This document shows positions 33,152-37,621 of a DNA stretch of 37,621 nt, piece by piece. Origin of the DNA: Chloroflexota bacterium (lineage in GTDB: Bacteria > Chloroflexota > Dehalococcoidia > Dehalococcoidales > RBG-16-60-22); the NCBI GenBank assembly GCA_022574315.1, contig JACZSH010000001.1, forward strand, positions 1 through 37,621, written 5' to 3'. The translations under genes and the position numbers were made by a program. How positions within the stretch are numbered: the stretch's first letter is position 1; every line of letters starts with the position of its first letter. Under the pieces are notes generated by a model. The model made no database searches, had not been told where the DNA came from, and saw only the letters and a list, made by a program, of their open reading frames with translations.

Positions 33152-33480
33152 AAATATTAGCTGGATTGTTAGGGAAACCGCTTTTTCGCCTGGCGATAAT
33201 TGTGCGGTATCTTGATTTGACAAAAATCCCCGTTTAATGTTAAGAAGTGGCATATACCAATTGCCTTATTTTCACGTTCAACCTGCCTGTGAACATTTAA
33301 AGCAAGGCCCTTACCGTGTAGAATATTCAGCATTGTGGTATGTATCGTATATAATACTTGACAATAACCGATAAACGTAATACTAATGCCAATATATGAC
33401 TTGATAAATGTAGGAAAACGTGATGAATAATATGGCGTGAAAATGTCATGGCCTGGCCGCGCTGCGGGCTGAGAAGGGCT

Positions 33481-33502
33481 GAACTCGCCTGTCGGCGAGT
33501 TC
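33481..33502 (+). other. Perfect nine-pair stem-loop in the leader of aminotransferase 3
   Basis: GAACTCGCC-TGTC-GGCGAGTTC pairs perfectly, and two more pairs (one G-T) extend the stem outward. It lies about 60 bases ahead of the start codon. A T-run follows only after about 18 bases (TCTGTTTTT), so it may be an attenuator, a processing signal or a left-over terminator. Confidence 0.5.
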
Positions 33503-33565
33503 GGAAAAATGTAGCTCTGTTTTTGAATCCCGGCAGGCAGTAAATAAATACGGATGGAGAATCAA

Positions 33566-34936
33566 ATGAAATCTGACGATGTGGAAAAATTGGTCGCTAC
33601 GGCAAAAAAGTATTTGTGGCCGGCATTTGCCCGGGACGCCTCCTTCTTCGGCCGTCCGGTATCTATCATTAAGTCCGCTGAGGGACGTTATTTTCTGGAC
33701 AGCTTTGGCAACCGGTTGCTTGAACCTAACTCGTCCGGTGGCGCGGCTCCCCTCGGCTATAACCTCCCCGAGCTTATGCAGGCCGTCTCCGAGCAAATGA
33801 GCCTGATTATCAACACCACCCCCAGCCTCTTTGCCCCCACCGAGCCCATCGTCTGGCTCGCCGAGAAGATTGCCCATATTTCGCCGGGTAATCTGACATA
33901 CACCATCTTTGGCAGCAATGGCACGGACGCTAACGAGGCGGCGGTGAAAATAGCCCGCCATTACTGGAAAATAATGGGCAAAGCTACCAAGTACAAGGTG
34001 CTTCACCGCTACCCGGGAGACTATCACGGCTTCAGTCTCGGCATGTCCAGTGCCAGCGGTCATTCTTTCCGGCGGACGGCCTTTGAACCGCTCATGGCCG
34101 GTTTTGTCGCTTTTCACGCCCCTAACTGTTATCGCTGTCCGTATAACCTGACCCATCCGGAGTGTGACCTGCTCTGTGCGGAAGAGTTCCGCAAAGTGGT
34201 TGAGTTTGAAGACCCGTCCACCATTGCCGCCCTCATCAGTGAAAACACCAATACCGGTCTGGGGATGGTGCTGCCGCCCCCCGGCTACATGCAGAGAATG
34301 CGCGAGATTTGTGACCGGTATGAAATCCTCATGATTCTGGATGAGATAATTACCGGTTTTGGCAAGACCGGCGTCTGGTTTGAATGTGAAAAGTATGATA
34401 TCGTCCCGGACATGATTGCCATGGGAAAAGGCATCGTCTGGGGCTGCGGCCCTCTGGCGGGGACGCTGGTCAGGGGTGACATTACCGAGGTATTTACCGG
34501 CGCCAATGCCTTGCAGCACGGTTTTACTTTTGGCGGCCTGGGTTACCTGGCCGCCGCCGGTCTCGCCGGTATCAAATACGTCGAAGAACATAATCTGCTG
34601 GCCCGGGCGTCTCAGATAGGTGACATAATGTCACGGGAGCTCGGTGCCATTAAGGACCGCTCAAAGATTATCGGTGACGTCCGTGTCAACGGCGTCCTCG
34701 CTGGCGTCGAGTTTGTCCGCGACAAGAGCACTAAAGAGCTTTTCGTCGACCGTGCCGCCGTGTCCAACCTCATCGTCAAGGTGGGCATGGAAAACGGTGT
34801 CCTGCTGCCCTGTTCCACCTGGTATGGAGATATCCTGATGTTGATGGTGCCGATGACCATGACCGATGACGAGTTGGGTATGCTCTTTAACGCCATCGAA
34901 AAGGCGACTGCCGAAGTAGAACGTCAGTTCCTTTAG
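33566..34936 (+). CDS. Class III PLP aminotransferase 3 (divergent member, possibly aminomutase-like)
   Basis: Two in-frame ATGs compete. The second (33566) has GGAG six bases upstream and is preferred; the first (33554) lacks a ribosome site. The protein of 456 residues shows FGSNGTDANEAAVKIARHYW, PGDYHGFSLGMSSASGHSF, ILDEIITGFGKTGVWFE and the PLP lysine in MGKGIVWGCGPL. The cysteine stretch CYRCPYNLTHPECDLLC is kept. It is clearly less similar to the other two aminotransferases. It lies between the Lrp gene and the second mtmB-like gene, 63 bases ahead of the latter. Its substrate cannot be told from sequence. Confidence 0.88.
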   Translation: MKSDDVEKLVATAKKYLWPAFARDASFFGRPVSIIKSAEGRYFLDSFGNRLLEPNSSGGAAPLGYNLPELMQAVSEQMSLIINTTPSLFAPTEPIVWLAEKIAHISPGNLTYTIFGSNGTDANEAAVKIARHYWKIMGKATKYKVLHRYPGDYHGFSLGMSSASGHSFRRTAFEPLMAGFVAFHAPNCYRCPYNLTHPECDLLCAEEFRKVVEFEDPSTIAALISENTNTGLGMVLPPPGYMQRMREICDRYEILMILDEIITGFGKTGVWFECEKYDIVPDMIAMGKGIVWGCGPLAGTLVRGDITEVFTGANALQHGFTFGGLGYLAAAGLAGIKYVEEHNLLARASQIGDIMSRELGAIKDRSKIIGDVRVNGVLAGVEFVRDKSTKELFVDRAAVSNLIVKVGMENGVLLPCSTWYGDILMLMVPMTMTDDELGMLFNAIEKATAEVERQFL

Positions 34937-34946
34937 GCAGCACTGT

Positions 34947-34977
34947 CCTTGAAAGTGATGGCGGGTAAAAGTTAAAG
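34947..34977 (+). repeat. Leftover 3' end of a corrinoid protein gene
   Basis: These 31 bases differ at one position from 29672-29702, the last codons and stop of the corrinoid gene (reading LKVMAGKS and TAA). No corrinoid gene precedes them; the stop of aminotransferase 3 lies just ten bases before. The scrap shows that a corrinoid-mtmB unit was duplicated and that the corrinoid part was later lost or replaced. Confidence 0.8.
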
Positions 34978-34998
34978 GGTTCGAGGAGAGATATAAAA

Positions 34999-36384
34999 AT
35001 GCTTAGTTTTGCGGCGGTAGTTGACCGCGCCTTAAGCGGGCCGATATGCACCGAGCGCGATTTTGAGTTGGGGATTTTTGTGCCCAACCTGCGCCGGGTA
35101 GTTGAGAAATACGGGATAAAGTATGACCCCCAGAATCCGGTCTCCGCTGATGATGACCTGGCCGACCGGGTATGGGAGGCAGGACTGGAGTTCCTCGCCG
35201 AGACGGGTGTTTACTGCACGGATACCGAGCGGCGGATTACGTTTACCCGGGAAGAAATCGACGGCGCCCTGGCGACGGCGCCTCGCCCGGTTCTTTTCGG
35301 CGATGGGAAAGATGTTAGAGCCGTACCCATCCGCCGCCCTGAAGACAAGACCCCGCCTTGGTGTTCTGGTTCCGGTGCCGGCCCGGTATCCACGGAACAG
35401 ATTCTTTTCAACGTGGTAAAACTGTATGCCCAGGACCCCCTCAGCGATGGTATTACCGCCCCCGCCATGTCCTACGTCGGTGGACGGGACATTATTGCCG
35501 GTAGCCCCCGCGGCCTGGAAGGCGCCATCCGCACCATTCTTTTAACCCGTGAGGCGCTGCGCCGTGCCGGACGTCCCGGCATGCCCGTCGTCAACGAGGT
35601 CGCCACTGCGGTGCGGGCGCAGGAGCATATCGCCGGACACCGCTTCGGCAGCGTGAAGACCGATTACCTGGAAATAGGCACCACCCACGAGTTGAAAGTT
35701 GATTTTGACGCGCTGAACCGGGTGGCCTACTGGCTGGCCGCCGGGAGCTACGGCTTTGCCGAAAACGGCGTTATCCTGGGTGGTCTTTCCGGTGGGCCCG
35801 CCGGTGTGGCGGTGGTTATCGCCGCCTATAATCCGTTGGACATGCTCGTCCTGCGCGGTGCGGTGCAGCACCCCTTTGCCGTTCCTTTTGAGGGAGGCAC
35901 CACCTCCAACCGTGGTTGCATGTGGGCACGGAATTTGGCCACGCAGGCAATAACCCGCCACAGTCCTATGCCGCTGGTTAACTCCGGTTATTCTGCTGCC
36001 GGGGCAATGACCCGGATGGCCTATTATGAATTTGCCGCCTGGGTTATCGGCTGCGTCGTCTCCGGGGCTTCCGTTGAGCTGGGCCCGCCGTTACGGGGCA
36101 CCGCCCTCGACCACAGTGCCCCCCTGGAGGATATTTTCGGAAACGCGGTCGCCCACGCCGCGGTGGGCCTGAGCCGCCGGGAAGCCAACAAGATACTCCA
36201 GGCGCTCCTGGAAGAATATGAAGCCAAGCTGGCTGACCCTCCGCTGGGCAAGAGATATCAGGAATGCTACGACCTGGCTACCGGTGAGCCGACTAAAGAA
36301 GCCGTTGACCTCTGCCGGGATGTCAGGCGGGAGATGTCTGACCGGTTCGGTCTGAAGTTCCCCCGTGTCTCGCCGTACCTGTAG
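34999..36384 (+). CDS. MtmB-family corrinoid-dependent methyltransferase without pyrrolysine, copy 2
   Basis: The 461-residue paralog of the protein at 29753 keeps VYCTDTERRI, RRAGRPGMPVV, LEIGTTHELKVDFD and ENGVILGGLSGG. The residue in the pyrrolysine place is again valine (V198, GTC at 35590-35592). The first 90 residues differ from copy 1 at only about five sites, and the DNA there is about 90% identical; beyond that the proteins fall to moderate identity with many changes in the probable substrate region (MWARNLATQAITRHSPMPLVNSGYS). The two enzymes thus likely share a corrinoid partner through a common N-terminal part but accept different substrates. CGAGGAGAG precedes the ATG. Confidence 0.85.
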   Translation: MLSFAAVVDRALSGPICTERDFELGIFVPNLRRVVEKYGIKYDPQNPVSADDDLADRVWEAGLEFLAETGVYCTDTERRITFTREEIDGALATAPRPVLFGDGKDVRAVPIRRPEDKTPPWCSGSGAGPVSTEQILFNVVKLYAQDPLSDGITAPAMSYVGGRDIIAGSPRGLEGAIRTILLTREALRRAGRPGMPVVNEVATAVRAQEHIAGHRFGSVKTDYLEIGTTHELKVDFDALNRVAYWLAAGSYGFAENGVILGGLSGGPAGVAVVIAAYNPLDMLVLRGAVQHPFAVPFEGGTTSNRGCMWARNLATQAITRHSPMPLVNSGYSAAGAMTRMAYYEFAAWVIGCVVSGASVELGPPLRGTALDHSAPLEDIFGNAVAHAAVGLSRREANKILQALLEEYEAKLADPPLGKRYQECYDLATGEPTKEAVDLCRDVRREMSDRFGLKFPRVSPYL

Positions 36385-36494
36385 GCTTGGTAACAGGGCG
36401 CTTACCGTTGTAATTCTCGCGCCCCGGTCCCATCCGCGGATTTACCGGCCAGGTCTGAACATCTAACTGGCAATGAGGTCTGCCCTGCCTTTTG

Positions 36495-36503
36495 TGATAG
36501 AAT
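36495..36503 (+). promoter_or_regulatory. Extended -10 element ahead of the MFS gene
   Basis: TGATAGAAT is an extended -10 box (TGN plus TAGAAT) 60 bases before the transporter start. No convincing -35 box accompanies it. The gap 36385-36564 shows nothing else apart from a weak hairpin, GGTAA/TTACC, at 36389-36406. Confidence 0.35.
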
Positions 36504-36564
36504 ATCTTCATCATCAGGGAAAATCAGCAATCCATGGCTGTTCAACAGGGAGAATAAAACATCA

Positions 36565-37621
36565 ATGCACCCCTCGGATAAAAACAGACTGTTTTACGGT
36601 TGGGTGATTGTTATCGCCTTTTTCGTAATATGTTTTGTTCTCTACGGCGTCCAGTTTTCCTTCGGGGTCTTCTTCAAGTCAATCGAAAGCGAGTTCCAGC
36701 TCTCCCGGGCGGCTACCTCGTCAATTGTGTCTGTTAATATGGTATTGGTCGGCATCAGCGCTTTTATTGCCGGTTGGGCACTGGACAGGTTCGGGCCCCG
36801 CATCGTCCTCTTTATAATGGGCCTCTTCACCGGCCTCAGCCTTATCCTTACCGGCCAGACCGGTTCCCTGTGGCAGCTTTATTTCACCTATAGCCTCTTG
36901 CTGGCCATGGGTACCGGGGCTGTCTTCGTCGTCTCGGTGTCGACGGTCGCCCGCTGGTTTGACCGCCGGCGCGGCCTGGCGATGGGTATTACCGGTTCTG
37001 GCATTGGCTTTGGCCCTTTGATTATCGCCCCACTGGCTACCTACCTCGTGGCCGCCCTCGATTGGCGGCTGGCTTATGTCATTCTCGGCATCGGTGCCTG
37101 GGTGCTTGTCCTTCCTTTCTCCTTTTTCCTGAAAGGCGACCCGTCTCAGGTTGGCGCTTTGCCTGATGGCGCCCGGGAGCCGGCATTGGATACCGGACAA
37201 AATCACGCCCGGGCGGGCTATCTCTCTTTGCTGCAGGCCGTCCGGGTGCGTAGTTTCTGGCTTTGTCAGGGTATCTGGGTGTTTCATGCCGCTAACATCT
37301 TTCTCATCATGACCCACCTGGTGCCCCATGTTACCGATATCGGCTTCTCGGCGATGGAGGCCGCCATCGTGCTCAGCGTGATTGGGGTTGCCTCAACCTT
37401 CGGCCGGGTAATCATGGGCGTTGTTAGTGACCGGGTGGGCGGAAAATTGACCATTATCCTTTGCGGTCTTTTTCAGAGCAGTGCCACCATCTCGCTCATC
37501 TGGGTGCAGGACCTGCCGGCGTTTTATCTTTTTGCCGTCGCCTGGGGAATTGCTTTCGGCGGTATGGCTCCCGCCATGGGGACTCTCGCCAGTAGCACCT
37601 TTGTCCTGGGGCGTATCGGCT
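36565..37621 (+). CDS. Major facilitator superfamily transporter, oxalate/formate-antiporter or monocarboxylate type, 3' end outside window
   Basis: From the ATG at 36565 the frame is open to the window edge, giving 352 residues and about ten membrane helices. The opening LFYGWVIVIAFFVICFVLYGVQFSFGVFFKSIESEF, the loop GWALDRFGPRIVL, VARWFDRRRGLAMGITGSGIGFGP and FGRVIMGVVSDRVGGKLT are typical of the OFA/monocarboxylate porter group. Such carriers move small carboxylates. Placed after the methyltransferase and aminotransferase genes, it may import the methylated substrate or export a keto or hydroxy acid product; direction and substrate are inferred. Confidence 0.88.
   Translation, partial: MHPSDKNRLFYGWVIVIAFFVICFVLYGVQFSFGVFFKSIESEFQLSRAATSSIVSVNMVLVGISAFIAGWALDRFGPRIVLFIMGLFTGLSLILTGQTGSLWQLYFTYSLLLAMGTGAVFVVSVSTVARWFDRRRGLAMGITGSGIGFGPLIIAPLATYLVAALDWRLAYVILGIGAWVLVLPFSFFLKGDPSQVGALPDGAREPALDTGQNHARAGYLSLLQAVRVRSFWLCQGIWVFHAANIFLIMTHLVPHVTDIGFSAMEAAIVLSVIGVASTFGRVIMGVVSDRVGGKLTIILCGLFQSSATISLIWVQDLPAFYLFAVAWGIAFGGMAPAMGTLASSTFVLGRIG

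Noticed and set aside
33446..34591. Long minus-strand reading frame of 381 codons
   Set aside because: It lies antisense to a clear aminotransferase, has no recognisable motif, and reflects the GC-rich codon pattern of the real gene. The 306-codon frame at 12133-13053 was rejected for the same reason.
33566..34936. Glutamate-1-semialdehyde aminomutase (HemL) to complete the heme pathway
   Set aside because: The position is far from the heme operon, the cysteine-rich stretch and neighbours fit the catabolic aminotransferases, and typical HemL wording is not seen.

Overview
This window most likely comes from an anaerobic bacterium. The alternative (siroheme-dependent) heme pathway, a variant System I cytochrome c maturation set and corrinoid methyltransferase genes suggest Chloroflexota of the Dehalococcoidia type. 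That placement is inference from gene content, because the window holds no rRNA or other marker gene.

Left arm, minus strand (1-8386): one tightly overlapping operon reads from a MerR-type regulator through ahbC, ahbD, an ahbA-ahbB fusion, sirC, hemA, hemC and a cobA-hemD fusion into hemB, which is cut by the window edge. Together these genes build siroheme from glutamyl-tRNA and convert it to heme through didecarboxysiroheme. The 350-bp divergent control region (8387-8734) holds promoters for both directions and four short direct repeats spaced exactly 10 bp apart.

Second block, plus strand (8735-17292): an Rrf2 regulator heads a sulfur assimilation operon. It encodes a ThiF/MoeB-type E1 enzyme, cysteine synthase, a siroheme sulfite reductase with built-in ferredoxin domain, APS reductase, a cysteine synthase fused to a TusA-like sulfur-carrier domain, a DUF2061 membrane protein, a trans-sulfuration enzyme, threonine synthase and a NIL-domain protein. 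The sulfite reductase uses the siroheme made by the left arm. Next come a small membrane protein and the frameshifted remains of a multiheme cytochrome c (17406-18144).

Third block, plus strand (18604-25351): a cytochrome c maturation operon (ccmE, F, H, zinc-ribbon protein, an unknown secreted/anchored protein, ccmA, B, C, D). CcmE has Cys in place of its heme-binding His, CcmH has an altered cysteine motif, and CcmC has Met where the first heme-ligand His is expected. A truncated histidine kinase follows.

Right arm (26026-37621): an accessory catabolic locus. It has a LarA-like protein and a class III aminotransferase on the minus strand. On the plus strand are a corrinoid protein, two full-length MtmB-family methyltransferases that lack pyrrolysine, two more class III aminotransferases and an MFS carrier cut by the window edge; an Lrp/AsnC regulator lies divergently inside. 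The most interesting hypothesis is that this arm takes up an N-methylated amine or amino acid, transfers its methyl group to the corrinoid protein without pyrrolysine chemistry, and removes the amino group by transamination. Repeated 5' ends and a leftover scrap of the corrinoid gene show that the locus grew by duplication. No tRNA, rRNA, CRISPR array or insertion sequence was seen.
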